A stretch of DNA of 15,845 nt, from assembly GCA_013153205.1 (NCBI GenBank), contig JAADEW010000112.1, positions 1 through 15,845 of the forward strand, written 5' to 3'. This DNA is from Deferribacteres bacterium (GTDB lineage: Bacteria; Thermosulfidibacterota; Thermosulfidibacteria; Thermosulfidibacterales; Thermosulfidibacteraceae). The notes under the pieces were generated by a model. That model did not search any database, had not been told where the DNA came from, and worked only from the letters and a program-made list of their open reading frames with translations. Every line of letters starts with the position of its first letter. Position 1 is the stretch's first letter. The position numbers and the translations under genes are program-made. Shown piece after piece: positions 7,627 to 15,296 of this stretch.

Positions 7627-8370
7627 CTATCTTGAAGGTTTAGGATACGCTTTAATCCAGATTACCGCATCCAGCTCAAGGGGATACTTCCTGCCGTCTT
7701 TCACAATAGGTTTTCCCTCTCCTATAACTGAAAATCCCCACCAACCAGCCCAGGGCAGAGTGTAATAGAAATATCCCCTTTCGTCGGTAATCACCTTCTG
7801 GGTAGCAAACACGGGAGGAACCTTTAAAGCCTCCTCGTTCAAATACTCTATCTCAACCACACAATGACTGCACTTTTTGCCGTTAATCACCGCCTTTCCC
7901 ACAAAGACGGCTCCCTCCCACAATCCAAAGGGACGGGTCAGAGGTATCACCTCCGCCTCAAGCCCTAAAGGCTTATCCCAGCCAGCCTCCATGCCCATAT
8001 AGCAGAGATAAACCTTGGTTATCTGTTTTATAAACCTGCCCTCAAAAGGTTCAAAGTAAGGCTTCGGCACCACGAAAACCTGATAAACTCCGGGAAGCGG
8101 GGGTTTGAAAAGGCTCTGGTAAAATCTTGCCTTTTTGTCGTGGAGGGTCTTCCACTTCAAAGGAAAGACCTTATTCAAAACCGCCACTCCACTTCTTTCT
8201 ATTTCAAAATCCATGGTGGGCGCTCCCTTCATGGGATGCGTGAACTTTGCCGTTATCACAACGGGCACCCTCTTATCAGAAATATCTATAGACGGCTTGA
8301 GGACCAGAAAATGCGCCCAGCCCGGAGTAAACCACAGCAACAAAAGACAGATGTTCAAAAAAGCTTTCAT
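7627..8370 (-). CDS. nikK: accessory periplasmic nickel-transport protein NikK (DUF4198-like)
   Basis: First gene of the nickel operon. From ATG 8370 it has 247 aa, with a signal peptide (1-19, ending GWA) and a mature N-terminus HFLVLKPS, beginning with His as in NikL. Beta-rich DUF4198/NikK-type domains follow. A second segment with DERGYFYYTLPWAGWWGF resembles the EDGYFYF motif of NikL, and CSHC (mid-protein) is a possible metal site. The role inferred from the family is to catch or hand over nickel to NikM. A longer start at 8388 is possible, but a good promoter lies with its -10 between the two ATGs, so transcripts would begin at about 8370. That makes 8370 the better choice and implies a leaderless message. 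Confidence 0.82.
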   Translation of the reverse strand: MKAFLNICLLLLWFTPGWAHFLVLKPSIDISDKRVPVVITAKFTHPMKGAPTMDFEIERSGVAVLNKVFPLKWKTLHDKKARFYQSLFKPPLPGVYQVFVVPKPYFEPFEGRFIKQITKVYLCYMGMEAGWDKPLGLEAEVIPLTRPFGLWEGAVFVGKAVINGKKCSHCVVEIEYLNEEALKVPPVFATQKVITDERGYFYYTLPWAGWWGFSVIGEGKPIVKDGRKYPLELDAVIWIKAYPKPSR

Positions 8371-8377
8371 GTTTAAG

Positions 8378-8407
8378 ATATTACCCATCTCTTGAAGCTT
8401 TAGTCAA
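8378..8407 (-). promoter_or_regulatory. sigma70-type promoter of the nikKMLQO operon
   Basis: On the minus strand, TTGACT (8407-8402) and TAATAT (8383-8378) are separated by 18 bases. Seven bases separate the -10 from ATG 8370, so transcription should start at or within a base or two of the start codon. No SD site is possible on such an mRNA, and none is seen. No NikR-type GTATGA/TCATAC operator was found. Confidence 0.6.
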
Positions 8408-8420
8408 CATACTTTAAAAA
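8392..8420 (+). promoter_or_regulatory. candidate promoter of the hypEDFCAB operon
   Basis: TTGAAG (8392-8397), 17 bases, then TAAAAA (8415-8420), then 7 bases to the hypE ATG at 8428. The -10 is weak (4 of 6), but the spacing to the ATG is the same as in the opposite nikK promoter, and hypE has no SD site. The first four bases of the two -35 boxes are the arms of an inverted repeat, TTGA-N8-TCAA. Confidence 0.4.
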
Positions 8421-8427
8421 CAATAAT

Positions 8428-9411
8428 ATGCGTATATCCCTTTTCCACGGAAGCGGCGGTAAACAGACGAGAAAGCTCATAGAAGAGGTGTTTTTGAAAC
8501 ATTTTAAACAAAGCGGACCCCTGGAAGACGCCGCATACCTTACCGTTCCATCCCGCCAGATTGCCGCAACCACAGACTCCTTCGTTATCAATCCCCTATT
8601 CTTTCCCGGCGGAGACATCGGGAAGCTGTCTATATGCGGCACCGTAAACGACCTCGTGGTAAGCGGAGCCGAACCCCTGTACATCACGGCAGGTTTTGTT
8701 ATAGAAGAGGGATTTTCCATTGATAATCTCAATAAGATTGCTCAAAGCATGGCGGAAGAAGCAGAGAAAAACCGCATAAAAATCGTGGCGGGAGACACCA
8801 AGGTGGTTGAAAGGGGAAAAGCCGACGGCGTCTATATCAACACAGCGGGAATAGGGACGGTAAAAAGGAGATTCTCCGTTGAAGATGTGCATCCCGGTGA
8901 TGCGGTGATAATCACGGGTCCCATTGGAGAGCACGGGCTTTGCGTGCTCATTGAAAGAGAACAGCTTGAAGTTGAAAGCCCCGTGAAAAGCGATTGTGAA
9001 AGTCTTTATCCGCTAATTTCTCCCCTTTTTGAGATACCGCAAGTAAAGTGGATGAGGGACCCCACGAGAGGAGGACTGGCAACCGTCTGTCTTGAGCTCT
9101 GCGAGGACACGGGTTTGGGAATGGTGCTTTTTGAGGAGAAGATACCCGTAAGGGAAGAGGTGCAGTTCCTCTGCGAGATGCTGGGATTTGACCCTCTCTA
9201 CCTTGCCAACGAAGGCAGAGCTCTGATTGTTGCGTCAAAAGAGAAAGCAGACGAGGTAGTGGAGCTTCTCAGAAAACACCCATCAGGAAAAAAGGCAGGC
9301 GTAATAGGGCATATAACCGACGAGTTCAGGGGCGTGAAGCTCATAACCGAAATAAAAGGAGAGCGATTCCTTGACTATTTTGAAGAAGACCCGCTTCCAA
9401 GAATATGCTGA
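8428..9411 (+). CDS. hypE: hydrogenase maturation protein HypE (carbamoyl dehydratase)
   Basis: Receives a carbamoyl group from HypF on its C-terminal cysteine and dehydrates it with ATP to the thiocyanate that supplies the active-site CN ligands. The 327 aa begin with RISLFHGSGGKQTRKLI, the usual HypE start, and end with the invariant PRIC, whose terminal Cys is the acceptor. Like other PurM/AIR-synthetase-fold proteins it has an N-terminal ATP-binding half (with TTDSFVINPLFFPGGDIGKL) and a second half with DPTRGGLATV. A stop at 8401-8403 and the absence of other start codons make ATG 8428 the only reasonable start. No SD precedes it, which fits leaderless translation from the overlapping promoter. 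It overlaps hypD by 41 bp. Confidence 0.97.
   Translation: MRISLFHGSGGKQTRKLIEEVFLKHFKQSGPLEDAAYLTVPSRQIAATTDSFVINPLFFPGGDIGKLSICGTVNDLVVSGAEPLYITAGFVIEEGFSIDNLNKIAQSMAEEAEKNRIKIVAGDTKVVERGKADGVYINTAGIGTVKRRFSVEDVHPGDAVIITGPIGEHGLCVLIEREQLEVESPVKSDCESLYPLISPLFEIPQVKWMRDPTRGGLATVCLELCEDTGLGMVLFEEKIPVREEVQFLCEMLGFDPLYLANEGRALIVASKEKADEVVELLRKHPSGKKAGVIGHITDEFRGVKLITEIKGERFLDYFEEDPLPRIC
9355..9363 (+). promoter_or_regulatory. ribosome binding site deciding the TTG start of hypD
   Basis: AAAGGAGAG lies seven bases before TTG 9371, inside the hypE coding region. There is no ATG in the N-terminal part of the hypD frame, so this SD site decides the start. A second TTG at 9380 is possible but farther away. 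Confidence 0.65.
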
Positions 9412-10438
9412 CCCATCAGAAATAATCAGGCTTATAAACAAGCTCAACACCCCTTCGCAGTCTGTAAGGATTATGAACGTATGCGGTTCCCACGAGCATA
9501 CCATATGCAGAAACGGTATAAGAAGTCTTCTCCCCAAAAATATAGAGCTCATACCCGGTCCGGGGTGCCCTGTATGCGTAACCCCTGAGGAAGACATAAT
9601 CAACGCGGTGGAAATATCCAACCGAAACGGTATGGTTCTTGCCACATACGGGGATATGGTGAGAGTCCCCACACAGGCAGGCTCCATAAGGGAAAAGGCA
9701 AAAAACCTCAAAATCATAAGCTCGTGCCACGAAGCCTTAACCACTGCAAAAGATAAACCCGTGCTCTTTCTCTCAATAGGCTTTGAAACCACCGCCGCTC
9801 CTGCCGCATCACTCTTCAGGATGGGTCCACCTTCCCAATTCTACTTTTTAAGCTCACACAAGCTCACCAAAGCCGCGATGAAGGCGCTCTGCGAGGACGA
9901 AGAGGTTGGGGTGGATGCGTTCATAGCTCCGGGACATGTATCCACCATAACCGGCTCGCGGGAATGGGAGGAGCTGTCCCAAAATTACGGCATACCGGTG
10001 GTCATAGCCGGATTTGGAGCGGAGGACATCCTCTCATCAATAGCGCTCATTCTGTTCATGCTGAAAACCCATAATCCGAAGACCGAAAATGTCTATAAAG
10101 GCGTTGTCAAAAAAGAGGGAAACATCAGGGCACAAAAGCTTATGAAAGAGGTGTTTGACATTACGGATACCCGCTGGCGGGGACTTGGAACAATTGAAAA
10201 TTCTGGGCTTGAGCTTAAAGACAGCCTTTCCCCCCACAACGCAAGGTCCTCTTTCCAGTGGGAAAGGATAGACGACGAAGACGGGCTCTGCAGGTGCAAG
10301 GATGTGATAATGGGAAAGGCTTATCCCCACCAATGCCCTCTTTTCAAGAAAGCATGCACCCCCCACACCCCCAAAGGAGCCTGTATGGTTTCGCGGGAAG
10401 GGGCGTGCAACATCTGGTTTAGATTCGGCAGATGGTAA
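9371..10438 (+). CDS. hypD: hydrogenase maturation protein HypD
   Basis: Iron-sulfur scaffold that, with HypC, assembles the Fe(CN)2CO group. The protein has 355 aa. Family motifs visible are MNVCGSHEHT (C38, H41, H43), IPGPGCPVCVTP (C66, C69), and the central SIGFETTAA and APGHVSTITG segments. The C-terminal region is Cys-rich (C307, C309, C322, C329, C338, C346), and four of these should hold the [4Fe-4S] cluster. Translation probably starts at TTG 9371, supported by the SD site at 9355-9363. The start lies 41 bp inside the end of hypE, and the last 7 bp overlap hypF, so the three genes are likely translated together. Confidence 0.96.
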   Translation: MTILKKTRFQEYADPSEIIRLINKLNTPSQSVRIMNVCGSHEHTICRNGIRSLLPKNIELIPGPGCPVCVTPEEDIINAVEISNRNGMVLATYGDMVRVPTQAGSIREKAKNLKIISSCHEALTTAKDKPVLFLSIGFETTAAPAASLFRMGPPSQFYFLSSHKLTKAAMKALCEDEEVGVDAFIAPGHVSTITGSREWEELSQNYGIPVVIAGFGAEDILSSIALILFMLKTHNPKTENVYKGVVKKEGNIRAQKLMKEVFDITDTRWRGLGTIENSGLELKDSLSPHNARSSFQWERIDDEDGLCRCKDVIMGKAYPHQCPLFKKACTPHTPKGACMVSREGACNIWFRFGRW

Positions 10439-12675
10439 GATGCAGAATCCGCATAACCGGCATCGTTCAGGGAGTGGGATTCCGCCCTTTCATATACAGA
10501 CTGGCAGATAGATTTAAGCTAAGCGGGTTTGTGAGAAACTCCCCCCATGGCGTTGAGATTGAGGTTGAGGGAAGTGAACAGGCCGTTGAAAGCTTCTTAA
10601 AAGAGATAAAGCGGTCAGCCCCTCCCCTTGCAGAAATAGAGGACATTAAACAGGAGATGCTCCCGGTGAAAGGCTACACCCGCTTTGAGATAAAGGAGAG
10701 CCTCCAGCAGGAAAAGAGACAGATACTCATTCCCCCGGACATAGCCACCTGCAGTGAGTGCCTGAAAGAGATGAGGGACCCTGAGGACAGAAGATACATG
10801 TATCCCTTTATAAACTGCACCAACTGCGGGCCGAGATTCACCATAATAGAGAAACTGCCTTACGACAGAAAAAACACCACCATGAAGGCTTTTACCATGT
10901 GCGAAGACTGCCTCACGGAATACGAAAATCCGCTGGACAGAAGGTTCCACGCCCAGCCCAACGCCTGCCCCAGATGCGGTCCCAAGGTATGGGTGCAGGC
11001 ACCGGAGAAAGCAGAAGCGGAAGAAGCTGTAAACATGGTGGCAGAGGCGATAAAAGAGGGAAAAATAGCGGCGGTGAAAGGAATTGGCGGATTTCACCTC
11101 ATCTGCGACGCGCTGAACGAAGAGGCTGTTTCTCTTTTGAGAAAGAGAAAGAAAAGGGGTGAAAAGCCCTTTGCCGTGATGTTCCCTGACATAGAAAGCG
11201 TTAGAAACTACTGCCACATCAGCCCGGCTGAAGAAGAATGGCTCACCTCATTCAGAAGCCCCATCGTGCTTCTGAAAAGCAGAAAAAAGCTTGCCCCTTC
11301 CGTATCATGCGGGCTTAACTCAACAGGGGCTTTTCTTCCCTACTCCCCCCTGCACCACATCCTCATGGAGAAAATAGGAAAGCCCGTGGTGGCAACAAGC
11401 GCCAACACAGCAGACGAACCGATAATAAAAGACAACCACGAGGCTTTAAGACGCCTGAAAGGGATAGCAGACATATTTCTCCTTCACGACAGGCCTATAA
11501 GAAGAAGATGTGACGATTCAGTAGGATTTGTGGTGGAGGGAAGGTTCGTCCCAACGCGGGTGGGCAGGGGATTTTCCCCCACCATTGTTAAGGTTGATTT
11601 CCGGTTTGAGACCCCCATTCTCGCCGTAGGTGCCCACCAGAAAAACACCATAGCAGTGGCGGCAGAAGACTCAATATACGTCTTCCAGCACATCGGAGAC
11701 CTGGAAAGCCCTGAGAGCCAGCTCTTTTTTGAAGAAAGCGTAGAAGACGCATGCCGGCTTTTAGGGGTAGAACCTGAAGTTGCCGTTGCGGACAAGCACC
11801 CGCTCTACTATTCAACCAGATTCGCCCGCAGACGCTTCAGGGACAGCATCCTGCTCGTTCAGCATCACTTTGCCCACGCCGCCTCCGTTGCGGCAGAAAA
11901 CCGCTTAACAGAAAGATTTGCGGCTTTCTGCTTTGACGGCACGGGATACGGCGACGACAAAACTATCTGGGGCGGGGAGGTTTTCCTGTGTGAGCTTCCC
12001 TTTTACAGGCGCATCTTTCACCTTGCTCCTTTTCCTCTTCCCGGGGGAGAGAAGGCGGTAAGAGAAGGCTATCGGACGGCGGTAAGCCTTGCGCTCAAAG
12101 CCCGCACGAACCTTCCCGAAACCATCACCAAAGCCGTAGCACCGCAAAAACTCAACATAGTGAAGCAGATGGTGGGGAAAGGAATAAACGCCATTCCCTC
12201 AAGCAGTATGGGAAGGCTTTTTGACGCAGTAGCTTCCCTTGCCGGCATAAAGCAGACGTCAAGCTTTGAAGCCCAGCAGGCTATGCTTCTTGAGGCAGAG
12301 GCCGAAGAAACCGACGAAAGCTATCATTTCTTTGTGGAGGGAAAGCTCATACACTGGGAGCCTGTAATCAGAGAGATAATAGAGGATGTCAAAAAGGGAA
12401 AGCCCCCCTCTCTCATATCTTCTAAATTCCACAACGCTGTGGTAAACTTGATAGTGGAATGCGCTTTGAGACTGCGGGAAGGCGAGAAGATAAACAGGAT
12501 GGTGCTGTCAGGAGGAGTGTTTCAAAACCGATATCTGACCGGAAAGACCGTGAGAAAGCTGGAAGAATTGGGGTTTAATGTCCTCATAAACCAGAAAGTT
12601 CCTCCAAACGATGGAGGCATAAGTCTGGGACAGGCTTTTGCGGGATACCTGCTGTGGAGGAAGAGATGTGTATAG
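10432..12675 (+). CDS. hypF: carbamoyltransferase HypF
   Basis: Transfers the carbamoyl group from carbamoyl phosphate to HypE. It is full length at 747 aa with all expected domains. The acylphosphatase domain (1-90) has GIVQGVGFRPF, with R18 and N36 as catalytic residues. Two zinc-finger modules follow: C107/C110 with C129/C132, and C157/C160 with C179/C182. A YrdC-like domain (about 195-385) comes next, then a Kae1-like domain with HHFAHAASVAAE, FDGTGYGDDKTIWGGE and LSGGVFQNRYL. No good SD is seen before ATG 10432. It overlaps the hypD stop by 7 bp, so re-initiation is likely. Its end overlaps the hypC start. Confidence 0.97.
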   Translation: MVRCRIRITGIVQGVGFRPFIYRLADRFKLSGFVRNSPHGVEIEVEGSEQAVESFLKEIKRSAPPLAEIEDIKQEMLPVKGYTRFEIKESLQQEKRQILIPPDIATCSECLKEMRDPEDRRYMYPFINCTNCGPRFTIIEKLPYDRKNTTMKAFTMCEDCLTEYENPLDRRFHAQPNACPRCGPKVWVQAPEKAEAEEAVNMVAEAIKEGKIAAVKGIGGFHLICDALNEEAVSLLRKRKKRGEKPFAVMFPDIESVRNYCHISPAEEEWLTSFRSPIVLLKSRKKLAPSVSCGLNSTGAFLPYSPLHHILMEKIGKPVVATSANTADEPIIKDNHEALRRLKGIADIFLLHDRPIRRRCDDSVGFVVEGRFVPTRVGRGFSPTIVKVDFRFETPILAVGAHQKNTIAVAAEDSIYVFQHIGDLESPESQLFFEESVEDACRLLGVEPEVAVADKHPLYYSTRFARRRFRDSILLVQHHFAHAASVAAENRLTERFAAFCFDGTGYGDDKTIWGGEVFLCELPFYRRIFHLAPFPLPGGEKAVREGYRTAVSLALKARTNLPETITKAVAPQKLNIVKQMVGKGINAIPSSSMGRLFDAVASLAGIKQTSSFEAQQAMLLEAEAEETDESYHFFVEGKLIHWEPVIREIIEDVKKGKPPSLISSKFHNAVVNLIVECALRLREGEKINRMVLSGGVFQNRYLTGKTVRKLEELGFNVLINQKVPPNDGGISLGQAFAGYLLWRKRCV

Positions 12676-12896
12676 CAGTTCCCATGCGGATAGTGGAGCT
12701 CAACTATCCCATGGCAGTATGCGAAGCCAAAGGGGTCAGGAAAGAGGTAAACCTCATGCTTATTGAGGAAGAACGAGTAAAGGAAGGCGACTATGTAATG
12801 GTGCACGTGGGCTGTGCCATTGAGGTGATAGACGAAAAGGAAGCAAAAGAGGTGTGGAAGCTTCTTGAGGAGATAGAGGAATACCTGAATGCATGA
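12666..12896 (+). CDS. hypC: hydrogenase assembly chaperone HypC/HybG
   Basis: Small chaperone (76 aa) that carries the Fe(CN)2CO group with HypD and delivers it to the large subunit. The protein must begin Met-Cys because Cys2 is the functional ligand. This fixes the start at ATG 12666 (MCIAVPMRI) and not four codons upstream at 12654. A GGAGG at 12656-12660 precedes it. It is the only HypC/HybG-type gene in the window, so it should serve the adjacent large subunit. It overlaps hypF by 10 bp and hypA by 8 bp. Confidence 0.95.
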   Translation: MCIAVPMRIVELNYPMAVCEAKGVRKEVNLMLIEEERVKEGDYVMVHVGCAIEVIDEKEAKEVWKLLEEIEEYLNA

Positions 12897-13239
12897 AGCG
12901 AGCATCGCTTACAGCCTGCTCCAGATGCTTCTGGAGATAGGCGAAAAAGAAGGGGCAAGGGAAATCCGAAAAGCTGTGGTTAAGGTAGGCAAGCTCTCAG
13001 GAGTGGTTCCGGAGTGCTTGAGCTTTGCCTTTGACGCCATGAAGACCGAATACAGCAAGACCGAAAATACCCGGCTCGTTATTGTGGAGGTTCCCCTGAC
13101 TTATCTCTGCCGCAGATGCGGTAAAACCTTCACCAGAGAGGATTTCATCTTTCCGGAGTGCCCTTTTTGCTCTTCAGCAGAAACAGAGCTTATAAAGGGA
13201 GAAGAGCTTGATTTGGAAGAGGTTGAATGTGAGGTTTAA
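12889..13239 (+). CDS. hypA: nickel metallochaperone HypA
   Basis: Delivers nickel to the large subunit with HypB. The 116 aa start with MHEASIA, where His2 and the N-terminus form the nickel site; the usual fourth residue Leu/Met is Ala here. The zinc site is C74/C77 (CRRC) and C91/C94 (CPFC). The acidic C-terminus is normal. GAGGA at 12876-12880 is an SD site for ATG 12889, which lies in the end of hypC. Confidence 0.96.
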   Translation: MHEASIAYSLLQMLLEIGEKEGAREIRKAVVKVGKLSGVVPECLSFAFDAMKTEYSKTENTRLVIVEVPLTYLCRRCGKTFTREDFIFPECPFCSSAETELIKGEELDLEEVECEV

Positions 13240-13250
13240 GGAGGGAAAAG

Positions 13251-13946
13251 ATGTGTGATACCTGCGGATGCAATGAAAAAGAAGGAGTAAAACGGATATA
13301 CAGAATTCAGGAAAGGATAACCAAAAGCAACGAGGAGATAGCCGAAAAGAACAGGGCTTACTTTCTAAAAAACGGCATTACCGCGGTAAACATTATAAGT
13401 GCTCCCGGCTCCGGCAAGACCACTCTGCTTGAGAAGACCATTGAAGCACTGGGAGACAGGATAAAAATTGCCGTGTTTGAAGGCGACATAGAGACCACTC
13501 TGGATGCGGAAAGGATAAAGAACAAGGGAGCCTTTGCCATACAGCTCACCACCGGAGGAGCCTGCCATCTTGATGCACAGCTTGTGCACAAAGCAATTCA
13601 CGAAATAGAGAAGATGGAAGAACCTCCCAAACTGCTTTTCATAGAAAACGTGGGAAACCTTGTATGCCCTGCCTCCTTTGACCTGGGAGAAACCCTGAGA
13701 GCGGTTATGGTTTCCGTAGCGGAAGGAGACGACAAACCGCTGAAGTATCCCAAGGCTTTCAAAACCTCGCAGGTTTTCATCATATCCAAAACAGACTTAC
13801 TGCCCCACTTTGACTTTTCCATAGAGAAAGCGAAGGAATACGCTTTATCCCTTAACCCGGAGCTGAAAGTTTTTGCCCTATCCGCAAAAACGGGTGAAGG
13901 TTTTGATGAGTGGATAGCCTTTCTGGAGGAGCTCACATCTTCATAA
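13251..13946 (+). CDS. hypB: nickel-inserting GTPase HypB
   Basis: GTPase that stores or transfers nickel with HypA. The 231 aa begin MCDTCGC (C2, C5, C7), the N-terminal high-affinity nickel motif. The P-loop is APGSGKTT (51-58), followed by EGDIETTLDA. The metal site at the GTPase dimer interface is GGACHLD (C105, H106) with C139 (NLVCP), and the base-recognition motif SKTDLL follows. There is no His-rich storage stretch, so it is the non-storage type. A strong AAGGAGGG SD precedes the ATG, 11 bp after hypA. The last 14 bp overlap the end of the opposite tauE-like gene. Confidence 0.97.
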   Translation: MCDTCGCNEKEGVKRIYRIQERITKSNEEIAEKNRAYFLKNGITAVNIISAPGSGKTTLLEKTIEALGDRIKIAVFEGDIETTLDAERIKNKGAFAIQLTTGGACHLDAQLVHKAIHEIEKMEEPPKLLFIENVGNLVCPASFDLGETLRAVMVSVAEGDDKPLKYPKAFKTSQVFIISKTDLLPHFDFSIEKAKEYALSLNPELKVFALSAKTGEGFDEWIAFLEELTSS

Positions 13947-14697
13947 GGGTCAGCGCATCTTTCAGAAGAAGAAGTCCCACCGCCAGAAGAACGGCGGAAA
14001 AGACGTATTTTAAGGCTCTGGGCTTCATCTTTTGAGCCATGAGCTTTGCCCCCATTCTTGAACCCAGAACCACCGCCACGGAACACCCCAAAGTTACGGG
14101 AATGTTGAAGCGGGCGTGGGGCAGATGTCCCAGAAACCCGGAAACTGCCGAAAGGGTCACTATAAAGGATGAGGTTGCGGCGGCAACCTTGGGCTCAAGT
14201 CCGGACATAAGAAGTATGGGCACAACCATAGCCCCTCCGCCTCTGCCTGCAAAACCCACGATAAGTCCGAGCACGGAACCCGCAGTTACTCCGAGTATGA
14301 GCTCTGCCTTTTTGCTTTCAATCTTTTTCTTAGGCTTAAAGCCGGTAATCACGAGAACAGCAGATATAATGGTGAAAAGAGCAAATACCAGTATAACATA
14401 TGCCACTTTCACCTTTAAGTCGAGGAAAGCCCCCACGGGAGCCCATACCACCATGCTCACGGCAAAAGGCAGAGCAAGCCTCAACCTCACCAATCCGCTT
14501 CTGTAATAGGTAAGGGCGGCGGAACCGGATGTGAGGATGTTGAGCAGAAGCCCCATGGGGATGGCTTCGTGCTTAAAATTCATACCGAACCAGTAGAGAA
14601 TGGGAATGTAGAGCTGGGAACCGCCCATTCCCAGCATGGAAAAGACAAAGGATATAGCGAAAAAGATAACGGGTATGAGAAAAAGCTTATGGCTCAC
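13933..14697 (-). CDS. TauE/SafE family membrane permease
   Basis: Membrane protein of 254 aa with about eight hydrophobic segments in two related halves. The first repeat carries MLGMGGSQLYIPIL (around 21-34) and the second GFAGRGGGAMVVPILL (148-163), both hallmarks of TauE/SafE transporters. A basic loop (KPKKKIESKK, 121-130) separates the halves and should be cytoplasmic. H191, H194 and C205 lie in the second half. Family members export sulfite, sulfoacetate or other sulfur-containing anions, but substrates are often unknown and cannot be read here. The start is GTG 14697, overlapping the stop of the FmdE-domain gene as GTGA, which suggests tight co-translation. It is last in arsR-fmdE-tauE. 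Confidence 0.85.
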   Translation of the reverse strand: MSHKLFLIPVIFFAISFVFSMLGMGGSQLYIPILYWFGMNFKHEAIPMGLLLNILTSGSAALTYYRSGLVRLRLALPFAVSMVVWAPVGAFLDLKVKVAYVILVFALFTIISAVLVITGFKPKKKIESKKAELILGVTAGSVLGLIVGFAGRGGGAMVVPILLMSGLEPKVAAATSSFIVTLSAVSGFLGHLPHARFNIPVTLGCSVAVVLGSRMGAKLMAQKMKPRALKYVFSAVLLAVGLLLLKDALTLMKM

Positions 14698-15296
14698 CTG
14701 TCATACCCGGAACAGGGAATGCAGAGAAGCTTTCCATCCTTCACCCTGAGTGATTTTTCAAACACCATCTCCCCGCATAAAGCACAGGGAACCGCTGTAA
14801 AACAGCCGGGCTTCTTCTTCCACGGATAATCAAACACCTCGCTCACATTCAGGAAGCTTTCATACGGCATGGACAGGATGTTGTCCAGAAGGGGCTTCAG
14901 CACCTCCCACGGGACATCCTGAGGGGGAATACCCTGTTTTCTCATCTGCACGAAAGGTGAGTTAAGGGCTTTTGAGAAAAACTCCGGCTTCAGCGAAACC
15001 CTCACGGCTTTTCCTCTTTTCGTATCTATAAGGGTGAAAGCCATTTTGTCCCAGTAGCGCTTTTCTATGTTGGATTTACCGTAGGTGCAACCTGTGGCAA
15101 ACATAACGCCGTCAAGGAAACAGCTTGCCGCATGCCCCTTACCCGTCTCCGATATCACATAGAGCTCTTTGTCCCTGCATCTTTCCACTTTCAGAACATC
15201 CATCGCCTTCAAAGCGGCTCTCAACCCCAGAGGCATGGCGGGACATTTGTGCCCGTGAAAGAAGAAAGCCGCATCAAGAAACTTTTCGTCCAACAT
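14694..15296 (-). CDS. FmdE-domain protein with C-terminal zinc ribbon
   Basis: Cytoplasmic protein of 200 aa related to subunit E of formylmethanofuran dehydrogenase (FmdE/FwdE). The N-terminal FmdE core shows FFHGHKCPAMPLGLRAA (H14, H16, C18), then C59 and FATGCTYGKSNIEK (C70), residues thought to bind metal in the family. The C-terminal part has C165 and a ribbon of CALC (C171, C174) and CIPC (C192, C195), likely a zinc site. No other formylmethanofuran genes are nearby, so methanogenesis-type function is unlikely. Stand-alone FmdE proteins in bacteria are poorly characterised and are suspected of binding or handling metals. A strong SD (GAGGAGG) precedes ATG 15296. It overlaps arsR by 23 bp and the permease by 4 bp. 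Confidence 0.8.
   Translation of the reverse strand: MLDEKFLDAAFFFHGHKCPAMPLGLRAALKAMDVLKVERCRDKELYVISETGKGHAASCFLDGVMFATGCTYGKSNIEKRYWDKMAFTLIDTKRGKAVRVSLKPEFFSKALNSPFVQMRKQGIPPQDVPWEVLKPLLDNILSMPYESFLNVSEVFDYPWKKKPGCFTAVPCALCGEMVFEKSLRVKDGKLLCIPCSGYDR

Noticed and set aside
8392..8407. TTGA-N8-TCAA inverted repeat as an FNR/CRP-type site
   Set aside because: FNR sites have TTGAT-N4-ATCAA, meaning six bases between TTGA and TCAA. Here there are eight, and the arms are simply parts of two opposed -35 boxes.
8371..8427. NikR operator controlling nickel uptake
   Set aside because: I looked for GTATGA...TCATAC-type half sites on both strands and found none with suitable spacing.
14694..15296. 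Methanogenesis-type formylmethanofuran dehydrogenase
   Set aside because: Only an FmdE-like domain is present, without any Fmd/Fwd catalytic subunit, so the name describes a fold and not the pathway.
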